64,000 bases of DNA from CAWCUU01 sp963798855 (GTDB lineage: Bacteria > Gemmatimonadota > Gemmatimonadetes > Longimicrobiales > RSA9), in contig CAWCUU010000003.1 in the NCBI GenBank assembly GCA_963798855.1, positions 806,001 through 870,000 of the forward strand. The letters run 5' to 3'. Position numbers and translations under genes: made by a program. Positions within the stretch are counted from its first letter, which is position 1. Each line of letters starts with the position of its first letter. The notes beneath the pieces were generated by a model that saw only the letters and a list, made by a program, of their open reading frames with translations, was not told the origin of the DNA and did no database searches. Of this stretch, positions 1-8,472 are shown one piece after another.

Positions 1-350
1 CAGCATGTCCTCCGGCTCGACGGTCAGCTCCACCTGCAACGGCAATGGGCCGCCGGACGGCGTGAGCCCGAGCGCGGGCAGAGCCCGCTTGCCGACGATG
101 ACGGGGTGCACGAACTCGACGGCCACGTGACGGACGTCGGAGCAGGCGGCGGGAGAGATGCCGCAGCCCAGCAGCCTGCCGCCACGCGAGAACCGTTCGG
201 CCATCCGGTGGCAGAGGGCGGCGAGCCGCTCGGACTCGGCCGTGAAGAACGCGGCGTTCGCGCGCGTCCGCCGCGCGAGCAGCCGATCCAGCGACTGCTG
301 CGGCGCGGCGAGGCAGCGTCCGCGCCGGCGGCGGCCGCGTCGACTCTCAC
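1..350 (-). CDS. SIS-domain protein (phosphoheptose isomerase-like), partial
   Basis: Partial gene running off the left edge and the last visible gene of the hydrogenase operon. From about position 300 downward the minus-strand frame shared with hypB reads FFTAESERLAALCHRMAERF, then a Gly-rich GGRLLGCGIS loop and HVAVEFVHPVIVGKRALPAL. This is the pattern of SIS-fold sugar-phosphate isomerases such as sedoheptulose-7-phosphate isomerase. A GTG at 350-348, just past the hypB stop, is the likely start, but it lies in another frame, so a frameshift near 300-320 is needed. Phosphoheptose-isomerase-like genes occur in some actinobacterial-type hydrogenase clusters; the role there is unknown. The C-terminus and active site are outside the window. 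Confidence 0.6.
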
Positions 351-357
351 GCGCGCC

Positions 358-1071
358 TCAGGCCGGCACGCCCTGGGCGGCGCGCCGGTGCGCCACGGCG
401 CGGCGCGACTCGACGGCACTCACGAGCCACTCCGCCCATCGGTCGAGGCCCTCGCCGCTCCTGGCGCTCACGCGCATCCGCGCAACGTTCGGGTGCACGG
501 CGTCCAGCGCGATGTTGAAGCGATCCATGTCGAAATCGAGGTGGGGCAGCAGATCCACCTTGTTGATCAGCACGAGATCCGCCGTACGGAACATCAGCGG
601 GTACTTCAGCGGCTTGTCCTCGCCCTCGGTGATCGAGGCCACCATCACGCGCAGGTCCTCGCCGATGCGGAACTCGGCGGGACAGACGAGGTTGCCGACA
701 TTCTCGACGACCAGCAGGTCGGTTTCCGACAGGGGCAGCTCCGGGATCGCGGAGCGGACCATGTTCGCGTCCAGGTGACACTCGCCGCCGAATCCTGGAT
801 CGGTGTCGATCTGGGTCACCGGCACGTGGACGAGCGCGAGGCGATCGGCATCCAGGTGGCCCTGCACGTCGCCCTCCAGCACCGACACCCGCAGCCGGTT
901 CTCCAGCCGCGGCAGGACGCGCTCCAACAGCGCCGTCTTCCCGGAGCCGGGTGAGCTCATGAAGTTGATGACGGTGACGCCGAACCGGTCGAAGTCGGAC
1001 CGGTTCGCTCGCGCGATCGTCTCGTTCGCGTCGAGGACGCCCTCCACGACGCGGATACGACGGATGTGCAT
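358..1071 (-). CDS. hypB: HypB, hydrogenase nickel-insertion GTPase
   Basis: HypB is a SIMIBI-class GTPase that works with HypA to deliver Ni to the hydrogenase large subunit in the cytoplasm. The 237-aa product shows a P-loop SSPGSGKT at about residues 39-46, the Zn/Ni-site GGECHLDA near 95, a Walker-B-like LLVVENVGN and the guanine-specificity motif NKVD. It lacks the His-rich N-terminus some HypB proteins use to store nickel. The ATG at 1071 follows a small membrane-peptide gene and the stop abuts the SIS gene, so it is co-transcribed with the upstream cluster. Identification is secure. Confidence 0.96.
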   Translation of the reverse strand: MHIRRIRVVEGVLDANETIARANRSDFDRFGVTVINFMSSPGSGKTALLERVLPRLENRLRVSVLEGDVQGHLDADRLALVHVPVTQIDTDPGFGGECHLDANMVRSAIPELPLSETDLLVVENVGNLVCPAEFRIGEDLRVMVASITEGEDKPLKYPLMFRTADLVLINKVDLLPHLDFDMDRFNIALDAVHPNVARMRVSARSGEGLDRWAEWLVSAVESRRAVAHRRAAQGVPA

Positions 1072-1117
1072 TCGCGTTCTCCTCCTCGAGTGATGCGGCT
1101 GTCCCGGGCGATCGCCG

Positions 1118-1225
1118 CTACATCCTCTTCATGTTCACGTAGCGGCGGATCGCCGGCAGCTCTCTGGCCGTGGTCGCCAGCACGAGCGCACCGACTCCGA
1201 TCAGCAGCCAGCCCCACCAGCGCAT
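1118..1225 (-). CDS. 35-aa single-pass membrane peptide of the hydrogenase cluster
   Basis: Short gene between the endopeptidase and hypB. An ATG at 1225 is preceded by a strong GGAGGGAGGG ribosome binding site and gives MRWWGWLLIGVGALVLATTA, a single transmembrane helix, followed by the basic tail RRYVNMKRM. A longer 60-codon version starting at 1300 is possible but lacks such a site. The layout (hydrophobic helix, Pro, RRY, Met-rich end) resembles the short DUF6893 proteins that I recall beside group 1h hydrogenases. It might anchor or escort the enzyme to the membrane; that is inference only. Confidence 0.6.
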   Translation of the reverse strand: MRWWGWLLIGVGALVLATTARELPAIRRYVNMKRM

Positions 1226-1388
1226 TCGGTCCCTCCCTCCGTCGTATTCCGGTTCGTGCTCGATGCTCTCGTGCTGCCTCATCTGCGCGTGCCTCCACAC
1301 TGATTGGACGGCGGTGCAACGACCGCGCCGTTCGTTGACATCGACTCCATTGGCCTTCCCGTTTCCGCCGAGTCAGACCACCGCGCCA

Positions 1389-1913
1389 TCAGGCCTCCAG
1401 CGAGGGCGCCCGCGGCGGGCGCGAATCCGTCGTGGCGACGATCTCCTCGAGCAGCCGCTCGACCAGGCCGATCGCGCCGTCGATCGCCGCGCGCACCGGC
1501 TCGCTCAGCTCGGCGATCATCTCGTCCGCGTGCGGGTCCGGCACGAACGCCGGCTCGCAGCCGACCACGAGCAGCCGCTGCGGCAGCGGGCCCAGCGCCC
1601 GCGCGAACGCGAGTACCGTCGCCGGGTCCATTCCGTGCGTCTCGACTCCGACCGCGCCGTGCGCGTCCGTCGCCGCATCGATCACGTACAGCGTGCCGGG
1701 CTCGCCGCCACGCGGCGCCGCATCGACGAGAACGACGGCCTGGTACTCCTGCAGGGCGTAGGCGAGGTCGAGGCCACGGATCCCGAAGTCCCGGACGCGC
1801 ACGCAGTCCGGCAGCGGCCGCTTCGATAGCCGGCGGGTCACCTCGACGCCGAAGCCGTCGTCGCCGAAGAAGATGTTGCCGATGCCGGCGACCAGGACGC
1901 GCGGGGAGGTCAT
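1389..1913 (-). CDS. Hydrogenase maturation endopeptidase (HyaD/HybD family)
   Basis: Nickel-dependent aspartic-type endopeptidase that clips the C-terminal peptide of the hydrogenase large subunit after metal insertion. The 174-aa protein opens with GIGNIFFGDDGFGVEV, the family's GN-x-L-x-x-DDG motif carrying a Ni-sensing acidic residue. LVDAAPRGGEPGTLYVID and ETHGMDP follow, where Asp and His complete the metal site. Its ATG at 1913 overlaps the preceding gene's stop (ATGA), so translation is coupled. The probable substrate is the large subunit encoded at 5576-7363, which ends DPCLPCGVHMY plus a tail. Confidence 0.93.
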   Translation of the reverse strand: MTSPRVLVAGIGNIFFGDDGFGVEVTRRLSKRPLPDCVRVRDFGIRGLDLAYALQEYQAVVLVDAAPRGGEPGTLYVIDAATDAHGAVGVETHGMDPATVLAFARALGPLPQRLLVVGCEPAFVPDPHADEMIAELSEPVRAAIDGAIGLVERLLEEIVATTDSRPPRAPSLEA

Positions 1914-3292
1914 CGGGCGACTCCGCTTCGAGCGGCTCCACCTCTTCCGGGCGGAAGAAGAAGCGGTGACCCGGATATCGCGCCATGCCGAGGTCGAGCC
2001 CGGGATCGCCCTCGACCACCACCGTGAAGTGAACGCCGCCGCCGTCGTCCTCGTCGATCCCCTCGATCAGCGCGGTGCGACCGGCGAGCGCGAGGTCCAT
2101 CACGTCGCCTCCGGGGCTGGGCCGAAGCCTGACGCGGCTGCCCCGGCGGAGACGGACGCCGTCCACCACCAGCTCGCCGAGGGGCGCCCGTCCCATCTCG
2201 ACCCAGAACGGATCCGGCGCATCCTCCGCGAGGCCGGTACCTTCGGTCGGCGAGTCCGGCTCCGGTCGGCTCACCCGTCCTGCCGTCCCGGAAGGCGCCG
2301 TGCAGGTTGCGCAGCTCGTCCGCCGCGAGCGCGGTCGTGCGCTCCAGGATCTCCCGGGTGCGCGGGTCGGTCGCGCGCATCTCCGCCTTCTCCGCGTCGC
2401 TGAGCGCCAGGATGTGGAGCGAGAGCAGCTCGTCGATCTCGCCGCCATCGAACAGGTCGCCCGGACTCTCGGGAGCGATCGCAGGGTAGTCGGGCAGGAT
2501 GATCGGCGAGACGAGCACGGTCGTGCGCGCGCCCCGCTCGCCGACGAGCACCGGCCACCAGCCGTGATTGCGACACGACTGCGCCGCCTGCTCCAGGCGG
2601 GGCGGGCGGATCCGTCAGCGACACGAAATCCGCTCCGCTCGCGTGCAGCACCATGTGCGTGGACGCGAACGTCGAGCGCAGCGCGTCCTGCCGATCCTCG
2701 CCGCACCAGTCCGTCGTGTTGCGAACGCCGGCCGCGATCCGGAACGCTCCGTCGGCGACGCGCTCGCAGCGCAGCGACAGCTCTCCGCCGAGGCTCCGCC
2801 AGCTCCGTACGACGGCGGCGACGCGGTCGCCGCTCGCGTCCCCGAGCCACTCGCGCTCGGACGCGGCGTGAAAGGCGATCGGCGCGCGGAGCTCCGCACC
2901 GTCCCGCACCGGCAGCGGGCGCGAGCGCGACCTCCCTCTCGCGCGCCTCGTCCCACGCGACCCAGCGGTCTCCGTCCACCTCCACTTCATCGACGAACTC
3001 GAGGCGCCCACCCGAAACGCGGGCCACCCGCCTTTCCACGACCTGCAGGAAGCGAACGCGCAGACGCACGCTCGCCGGCCCGGCCGGCGGGGGCTTCATC
3101 CGGCAGCATCAGCAGGCACTCGGTGCGCATCCGCCAGACATCGTCGGCGTGGTCTCGCGCGCTCCACGCGCGCGGGTGCACGCCGCCGAAGGTCCACCGC
3201 CGCTGGTTCTTCGGGGCGCTCCGCCGGTAGGGCCAGAGCACGTAGCCCTCGTACAGCACGGCGCGCGCGACGGCGCGGGCGGGATCGCTCAC
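1910..3292 (-). CDS. Hydrogenase-cluster accessory protein (~460 codons), frameshifted
   Basis: Unnamed conserved accessory gene. It starts GTG at 3292, overlapping the DUF6084 stop, and ends TGA at 1910, overlapping the endopeptidase ATG. The N-terminus contains AVLYEGYVLWPYRRSAPKNQ, then frames switch several times: near 3100 (RVRFLQVVERR), near 2940 (ELRAPIAFHAASEREWLGD), near 2590 (LVSPIILPDYPAIAPESPGD), near 2285 (DPFWVEMGRAPLGELVVDGV) and near 1925. Nearly all steps are +1 and the whole span is a multiple of three. Each segment is clearly protein-like, so extra-base sequencing errors are more likely than decay. No catalytic motif is recognised. I recall proteins with this N-terminus in actinobacterial-type hydrogenase operons, of unknown function. 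Confidence 0.7.
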
Positions 3293-4047
3293 GGCCGCGC
3301 GTCCGTCCGTGAGGGCAGCGCCTCCGCCGGGCCTGCCGACTCCGGGGGCAGCAGCGCCTCCAGCGTCGACTCCCAGGTGGGCAGTCCCTGCTCGCTGCGG
3401 AACGCGGCGAGGCGATCGAAGACGTCGCGGCGCACGCGCAGCCACGCGCTGTTCGGGAAGTAGCGCTCCATCATCTCGTGCCAGAGTCGGGCCGGCATAT
3501 CGTGGCGGCACTCCCGGTCCCAGGGCAGGCGCGCGGTCCGCAGCGCCCCCGCGGGATCGGCGTAGAAGACGCTGCCGCTGAACAGGAACTCGAGCGGAAC
3601 GCTGCATTCCCTCACGGCGTGCAGGTACTTGTTCGCCGCCACGTCGAAGTCGTAGCTGCACGGCACGCACAGCCCCGTGACGACGCTGCCCTCGAAGGCG
3701 GGCACGACGAAGCTGGTCTGCGCCCACACCAGCGGGCGGAGGCTGCGTCCCCATTCGCGGGGCGCGCCGAACAGGTCGTAGAGTCGGAGCTCCTCGGCCC
3801 GGCTGTAGCGCCTGGCCGGCGCCACGATGCGGATCAGCGCGTTGAGCGATAGCGAGCGGATGGTGGCGTGCCCCGCGTCGATCCTCAGCTCGAAGCGCAG
3901 CGTCGGCGCGGCGGAGTGCTCCAGCACGCCGGCCCCGACCACCGAGAAGTTCAGGCCGGGCACCTGCTCGGCCGAAAGCGCCCGCGGCGCGAGACGGCGG
4001 GCCTCGCCGGTTCCGGCGGCGCCGGCATTGGTCGGCGGTGACCTCAT
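3289..4047 (-). CDS. DUF6084 family protein of the hydrogenase cluster
   Basis: 252-aa intact protein matching, from memory, the DUF6084 family found beside group 1h hydrogenases. Visible blocks are LNFSVVGAGVLEHSAAPTLR, LYDLFGAPREWGRSLRPLVW, CVPCSYDFDVAANKYLHAV and WDRECRHDMPARLWHEMM. There is no signal peptide or transmembrane helix, so it is probably cytoplasmic. A CVPC pair and two further Cys could bind a metal, but this is not established. Its ATG at 4047 overlaps the stop of the 73-aa gene and its own stop overlaps the next GTG, so it is translationally coupled on both sides. Role: assembly or electron transfer is plausible; nothing in the sequence decides it. Confidence 0.8.
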   Translation of the reverse strand: MRSPPTNAGAAGTGEARRLAPRALSAEQVPGLNFSVVGAGVLEHSAAPTLRFELRIDAGHATIRSLSLNALIRIVAPARRYSRAEELRLYDLFGAPREWGRSLRPLVWAQTSFVVPAFEGSVVTGLCVPCSYDFDVAANKYLHAVRECSVPLEFLFSGSVFYADPAGALRTARLPWDRECRHDMPARLWHEMMERYFPNSAWLRVRRDVFDRLAAFRSEQGLPTWESTLEALLPPESAGPAEALPSRTDARP

Positions 4048-4265
4048 GGAGGCGACAGGTTCGGCATGGTCGGCAGAATCGGGTTGCGATGCTTCGCATT
4101 GATCCCCGTCGAGCGAGCCGCCGTCGACGTCCCGTCCGGGTTGTGGCCTTCCATCTTCTCGTAGTTGCCGGGCGCGTTGCCCTCCTTGACGCCTCTCACG
4201 TGCGACGGCCGGGTCGGCGACGTATCGGCCTTGCCGACCCTGACGTTCTCCCTCACCTTTGCCAT
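4044..4265 (-). CDS. 73-aa conserved hydrogenase-cluster protein
   Basis: Small basic, Pro/Asn-rich protein beginning MAKVRENVRVGKADTSPTRP and ending RSTGINAKHRNPILPTMPNL plus SPP. The ATG at 4265 was chosen over longer in-frame starts because it has an AGGAG-type site upstream and the more N-terminal codons read as GC-rich noise. It has no transmembrane helix or Cys and looks largely unstructured. It sits between DUF5947 and DUF6084 with an ATGA overlap to the latter. I recall similar C-terminal strings (STGIN..RNP..P.MPNL) in other group 1h clusters. The function is unknown; an unstructured linker or chaperone peptide for the complex is possible. Confidence 0.65.
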   Translation of the reverse strand: MAKVRENVRVGKADTSPTRPSHVRGVKEGNAPGNYEKMEGHNPDGTSTAARSTGINAKHRNPILPTMPNLSPP

Positions 4266-4302
4266 CCGCTCGCTCCTCCTCTCCTGCGGGGCCGTCGCAG
4301 CT

Positions 4303-4897
4303 TCAATCCGCGGCGAGACCACGCGCCCGCGCCCGACGGCGCAGGTCCTGGAAGAATTCCTCGATCCCCCGCCACACCTCGGGCCCGCCGGAGAGCCCCT
4401 TCCAGCGCGTCCGGAACAGCCCGACCAGCTCGTAGCACACGTCGATCGGGACGATCCAACCTTCACGCCGCCCGCCGGTGCGATTCACCAACAGCGCCTC
4501 CACATCCGGCTCGAGACCGGCAACCCGTGGGTTCTCCTCCTCCATCCGCGCCCAGTGCTCCAGCGCGAGAAGCGACTCCGTCGCGCCCATCGGACCGGGG
4601 TACAGCGCGAGCGACGCGCCGGCCCGCACTGCTGCGGAAGAAGAACGCGAGGTCGACCGGAATACGGAGCGCGAGCCAGTCCAGGTCGCCGAGCGTGAAG
4701 TCCTCGAGCAGCACCACCCGATCGGGGACCAGCCGGTAGTGGCCGCCCCCTGCCCCGCTCCTGTCGAAGAGGATCGCGCACGCGCGGCAGGCGCACAGCA
4801 GCGACCGCTCCTGCACGTCGACGAGATGACCGTGCCTCGGGCCGATCGAGTCGCCGCAGAGGTCGCACGCCGCGGGGGCATCGGACCGATCCTGCAC
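4303..4897 (-). CDS. DUF5947 family protein, Cys-rich (putative metal-binding), frameshifted
   Basis: Hydrogenase-cluster protein matching DUF5947. The N-terminal part (frame ending 4463) carries a CDLCGDSIGPRHGHL ... LCACRACAILF pattern. This C-x2-C plus C-x-C-x2-C arrangement could ligate Fe or Zn in a rubredoxin- or zinc-ribbon-like site. After a +1 shift near 4620 the C-terminal part (frame ending 4303) continues MGATESLLALEHWARMEEEN, LLVNRTGG and WIVPIDVCYELVGLFRTRWK. The start is uncertain: GTG at 4897 is used, but coding-like sequence (LSTPRLASLAARARESGG) extends upstream in another frame. The large subunit and NifU-like gene lie just upstream. A redox role is a reasonable guess. Confidence 0.72.
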
Positions 4898-5017
4898 GGG
4901 ACGGTCCTCCGCTTTCCCGGGCGCGCGCCGCCAGCGAGGCCAGCCGCGGAGTGCTCAGCTGGACTGCTGGTGAAGCGCGGACCCCGGATGGGCCGCGTCC
5001 GTTCGCGCCTGCGCGGC

Positions 5018-5561
5018 TCACCGCTCGTCCCCCAGCCGCCGCGGTGATGGCCCGAGCTGCACGAGCGCGGGCGCACCGTTGCGTCCGCCGGCTCCGGCGG
5101 GCGGCTCGACGTCCACGGCCTCGAGCTCCGGCGCGGCCCGGAGCACCGCCTGCTCGACCAGGTCCCGCAGCGCGGGTGCCGGTGCGTGGCCGTTCGCGAG
5201 AAAGCGGAGCCGTGCCGTGCCGCCGTCGATGCCGAGCAGCTCGATCTGCGTGCCGTCGGCGTTCACGGCGCCCTGCACCTCCACCAGCGCGTCGCGCACG
5301 CGGGTGGGCACGTCGAGCGGGTGCAGCCCATGGATCATCAGCAGGTGTGCCACCAGCTCGTCCTCGGCCAGAGCGCGCCGCGCCGCCGGCTGCTCGCGCT
5401 CCAGCCGCGCCAGCGCGCGGGCCCAGCCTTCGCCGTACAGCTCGACGAGGGCAGGCGACCGCGTCGAGCGCCGTCCGCCGAGGCCCGGCGGGCAGGCGCT
5501 CGAGCTCCTCGAGCGCCTGCTCCACCTGCGCCACCCGCTGCCGTACCGCCTGATCGTCCAT
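5018..5561 (-). CDS. NifU-like (Nfu-type) protein lacking the cluster-binding cysteines, frameshifted
   Basis: Gene directly downstream of the large subunit. The ATG at 5561 gives MDDQAVRQRVAQVEQALEEL, then a +1 frameshift near 5460, then an Nfu-like alpha/beta domain (HGLHPLDVPTRVRDALVEVQ, IDGGTARLRFLANG, LRDLVEQAVLRAAPELEAV). In canonical Nfu/NifU C-terminal domains the position after the strand 'ARLRF' carries C-x-x-C, which holds a [4Fe-4S] cluster. Here the residues read ANGHAPAP and the visible protein has no Cys at all. The loss is read directly from an intact stretch of frame, so it is not a frameshift artefact. It may be a structural or binding partner rather than an Fe-S carrier. 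Confidence 0.75.
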
Positions 5562-5575
5562 ACGGCCCCCGCCCC

Positions 5576-7363
5576 TCAGTGGCCGAACATCGGTGAATGG
5601 ACCTGCCGCAGCGTCTTGCCTCCGCCCAGGTACATGTGCACGCCGCACGGCAGGCAGGGATCGAAGCTGCGGACGGCGCGCATGATGTCGATGCCGCGGA
5701 AGCTGTCGCGCCCGTTCTCCTCGAAGATCTTCGTGCCCTGCACCGCGTCCTCGTACGGGCCCGGCTGGCCGAGCGAGTCGCGCGGGCTGCCGTTCCACGG
5801 AGTCGGCGGATATGGGTGATAGTTGGCGATCTTGCGGTCGCGGATCACGAGGTGGTGGGAGAGCACGCCCCGCACCGCCTCGTGGAAGCCGCAGCCGATG
5901 GCGTCGTCCGGGACCTCGAAGTCCTGGAAGACCCTCGTCTGCCCGGCGCGCACCAGCTCCAGCGCCTTCTCGACGAACCACACGGCGAGCGCGGCCGCGT
6001 AGCCGACGAAGTAGATCCGGGCCCGGTCGCGCTCGATCGCGTTCGACCACTGCGGCACCTTCCACTCGTACTCCATCTCGCCGTACGACGCCGTCTTCGG
6101 GAACTGCATCTTCACGCTGTTCCCGGTGGCCTGCACGTACGGCGTATCGACGAGGCCCGCCTTCGCCGTCGCCCACAGCCGCGCCAGCGCGCCGCCGCCG
6201 GTGTCCAGCACGAGGTGCTCGCCGGTCTTCTCGTGGTACCAGCGCGGGCTCATCACCCAGCTGTAACGCCCCTCCAGGTTCCGCTTCTGCGGCTTCGGCA
6301 CGGTCGTCTGGTTCCACGGGTGCCGCTTGTCCACCGGATTGCCGAGCGGGTCGCGCTGCACGAACATCTCGCCCGTCTCCTCCCAGTCGTCGTAGAAGGA
6401 GCTGCCCAGCAGGATGCGGATGCCGAGGTTGATGTCGACGAGGCTGGTCGTGACCAGCTCGCCGTCCACCACGACGCCGGGCGTCACGAACATGTCGCGG
6501 CCCCACTCCGCCATGTTGCGGTAGTCGTAGTCGCAGCTGTCCGGGTTCTGGAACGACCCCCAGCAGCCGAGCAGGATCCGGCGCTCTCCGACGTGCTCGT
6601 AGCCCGGCAGCGCGTCGTAGAAGAAGTCGAACACGTCGTCGTTCAGTGGGATCGCCTTCTTCACGAAATCGATCGCCTTCAGCAGCCGCGTCAGGTAGTC
6701 CGTGAAGAGCTGCGGCGTGGCGACGGTCCCGACGCCGCCGGGGTAGAGCGTGGAGGGGTGGACGTGCCGGCCCTCCATGAGGCAGAACATCTCGCGGGTG
6801 ATGCGGCTCATCACCAGCGCCTCCTTGTAGATCGATCCCTCGAAGGGATTGAAGGCGCGCATGATGTCGCCGATCGTCTTGAAGCCGTGGATGTTCGCGT
6901 GGGGAGCCGGCGTCTCGTTCGCCTTCTTCAGCAGGCTCGGGTTGGTGTCCTTGACGATCTGCTCGCAGAAGTCGACGAACACCAGGTTGTCCTGGAAGAT
7001 CGTGTGGTCGAAGATGTACTCGGCCGCTTCGCCGAGGTTGATGATCCACTCGGCCAGTGGCGGCGGCTTGATGCCGTACGCCATGTTCTGCGCGTAGACC
7101 GAGCAGGTCGTGTGATTGTCGCCGCAGATGCCGCAGATGCGGCTCGTGATGAAGCCCGCGTCGCGTGGGTCCTTCCCCTTCATGAACACGCTGTAGCCCC
7201 GGAACATGTTGGAGTAGCTGTGGCACTCCACGACCTCGTTGTTGTCGAAGTCGATCTTCGTATGGATTCCGAGGTTGCCCACGATGCGGGTGATCGGGTC
7301 CCACGACATCTCCGTGAGCTCGCGCCGCTCCGGCCTGATCACTTCCCGCTCTGTGGTCGCCAT
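5576..7363 (-). CDS. hhyL: [NiFe]-hydrogenase large subunit, group 1h type
   Basis: 595-aa catalytic subunit holding the Ni-Fe(CN)2CO site that splits H2. The N-terminal ligand motif is SRICGICGDNHTTCS (L1) and the C-terminal motif is DPCLPCGVHMYLGGG (L2); each supplies two Cys thiolates. The residues after DPCLPCGVH are the expected substrate of the endopeptidase at 1389-1913. GDNH after the L1 Cys pair, the long YHPYPPTPWNGSPRD segment and the gene neighbourhood fit the high-affinity, oxygen-tolerant group 1h enzymes. The ATG at 7363 is 65 nt downstream of the small-subunit stop. There is no signal peptide. The reading frame is intact. Confidence 0.95.
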   Translation of the reverse strand: MATTEREVIRPERRELTEMSWDPITRIVGNLGIHTKIDFDNNEVVECHSYSNMFRGYSVFMKGKDPRDAGFITSRICGICGDNHTTCSVYAQNMAYGIKPPPLAEWIINLGEAAEYIFDHTIFQDNLVFVDFCEQIVKDTNPSLLKKANETPAPHANIHGFKTIGDIMRAFNPFEGSIYKEALVMSRITREMFCLMEGRHVHPSTLYPGGVGTVATPQLFTDYLTRLLKAIDFVKKAIPLNDDVFDFFYDALPGYEHVGERRILLGCWGSFQNPDSCDYDYRNMAEWGRDMFVTPGVVVDGELVTTSLVDINLGIRILLGSSFYDDWEETGEMFVQRDPLGNPVDKRHPWNQTTVPKPQKRNLEGRYSWVMSPRWYHEKTGEHLVLDTGGGALARLWATAKAGLVDTPYVQATGNSVKMQFPKTASYGEMEYEWKVPQWSNAIERDRARIYFVGYAAALAVWFVEKALELVRAGQTRVFQDFEVPDDAIGCGFHEAVRGVLSHHLVIRDRKIANYHPYPPTPWNGSPRDSLGQPGPYEDAVQGTKIFEENGRDSFRGIDIMRAVRSFDPCLPCGVHMYLGGGKTLRQVHSPMFGH

Positions 7364-7428
7364 GTGTCTCGCTCCTCTGGTCGCGTCCGGTTCGTGTCTC
7401 GTGGACCGCGGATCGCCCCCGCGGTCGC

Positions 7429-8472
7429 TCAGTTGCTCGGATAGCGCGGGCTGTAGCCGGTCGTCAGCTCGGGTCGGTTGTGGCGCCACTTCGGCTCCTT
7501 GTTCACCGAGTGGTTCGTGATGCTGCGCAGCTTGCGGATCATGAGCCCGTATCCCTTGACCGCGACGCTGGAGAAGCTCGCCCCCGGCGGCTGGTCCATG
7601 AACGGCATGAACTTGTCCGGGAAGCCCGGCATCGTGCAGCCGATGCATATGCCGCCGACGTTGGGGCACCCGCCGATCCCGTTCATCCAGCCGCGCTTCG
7701 TCACGTTGCAGTTCACGACCGGCCCCCAGCAGCCGATCTTCACCTGGCACTTCGGCGAGTTGTAGTCGAGCGCGAAGTCGCCCTGCTCGTAGTAGGCGGC
7801 GCGGTCGCACCCTTCGTGGACGGTCTTGCCGAACAACCAGGTCGGGCGCAGCTGCTCGTCCAGCGGGATCGGCGGCGCGAGCCCGGCGGCCATGGAGAGC
7901 AGCCAGGTGACGGTCTCCATGAAGTTGTCGGGCTGGACCGGGCAGCCCGGCACGTTCACGACGGGCAGTCCGCCGGCGGAGCGGAAATCCCAGCCGAGGT
8001 AGTCGGCGAGCCCCATGCAGCCGGTCGGATTGCCGGCCATCGCGTGGATCCCGCCGTACGCGGCGCACGTCCCCGCCGCGACGACCGCGTACGCGCCCGG
8101 CGCCAGCCAGTCGATCCACTCGTTGAGCGTGATCGCCTCGCCCGTCTCGAGGTCGTTGCCGAAGGAGGTCCAGAAGCCGTCGCCGTTGATCTTCTCGTTC
8201 GGGATCGAGCCCTCGATGACGAGCACGTAGGGCGCGTCCAGCTCGCCGTCCTTCGCCTTGCGGAACGGAGCCAGGAACTCCTCCCCGCCGAGCGTCGGCG
8301 AAAGCACCTTGTTGTGCAGGTGGACCTTCGGGAGCCCGGGGATGAGGCCCATCACGACATCCTCGATCGACGGTTGCATCGCCGCGGTGATCGAGACGGA
8401 GTCGCCATCGCAGCTCATCCCCTCCGAGATCCAGAGGATATGGACCTCGCCGACTCCATTCGCGGCACTCAT
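7429..8472 (-). CDS. hhyS: [NiFe]-hydrogenase small subunit, group 1h type
   Basis: 347-aa electron-transfer subunit with three Fe-S clusters. Near the N-terminus ILWISEGMSCDGDSVSI replaces the usual CTGCxE motif. The Asp of SCDGD is the non-Cys proximal-cluster ligand described for actinobacterial (group 1h) hydrogenases. Further ligand motifs are GTCAAYGG, NVPGCPVQPDN, CWGPVVNCN and GGCPNVGGICIGCTMPGFPD. No twin-arginine signal is present, unlike membrane-bound group 1d enzymes, so the dimer stays cytoplasmic. The ATG at 8472 overlaps the hypA stop (ATGA). The large subunit follows. Confidence 0.95.
   Translation of the reverse strand: MSAANGVGEVHILWISEGMSCDGDSVSITAAMQPSIEDVVMGLIPGLPKVHLHNKVLSPTLGGEEFLAPFRKAKDGELDAPYVLVIEGSIPNEKINGDGFWTSFGNDLETGEAITLNEWIDWLAPGAYAVVAAGTCAAYGGIHAMAGNPTGCMGLADYLGWDFRSAGGLPVVNVPGCPVQPDNFMETVTWLLSMAAGLAPPIPLDEQLRPTWLFGKTVHEGCDRAAYYEQGDFALDYNSPKCQVKIGCWGPVVNCNVTKRGWMNGIGGCPNVGGICIGCTMPGFPDKFMPFMDQPPGASFSSVAVKGYGLMIRKLRSITNHSVNKEPKWRHNRPELTTGYSPRYPSN

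Noticed and set aside
1910..3292. Programmed +1 frameshifting in the accessory hydrogenase gene
   Set aside because: Five shifts in 1.4 kb without a common slippery site, and the same error direction in unrelated genes elsewhere, favour sequencing error.
4485..7304. 939-codon minus-strand frame across the NifU-like and large-subunit genes
   Set aside because: Out-of-frame reading of the large subunit; only short pieces correspond to real, frameshifted neighbours.
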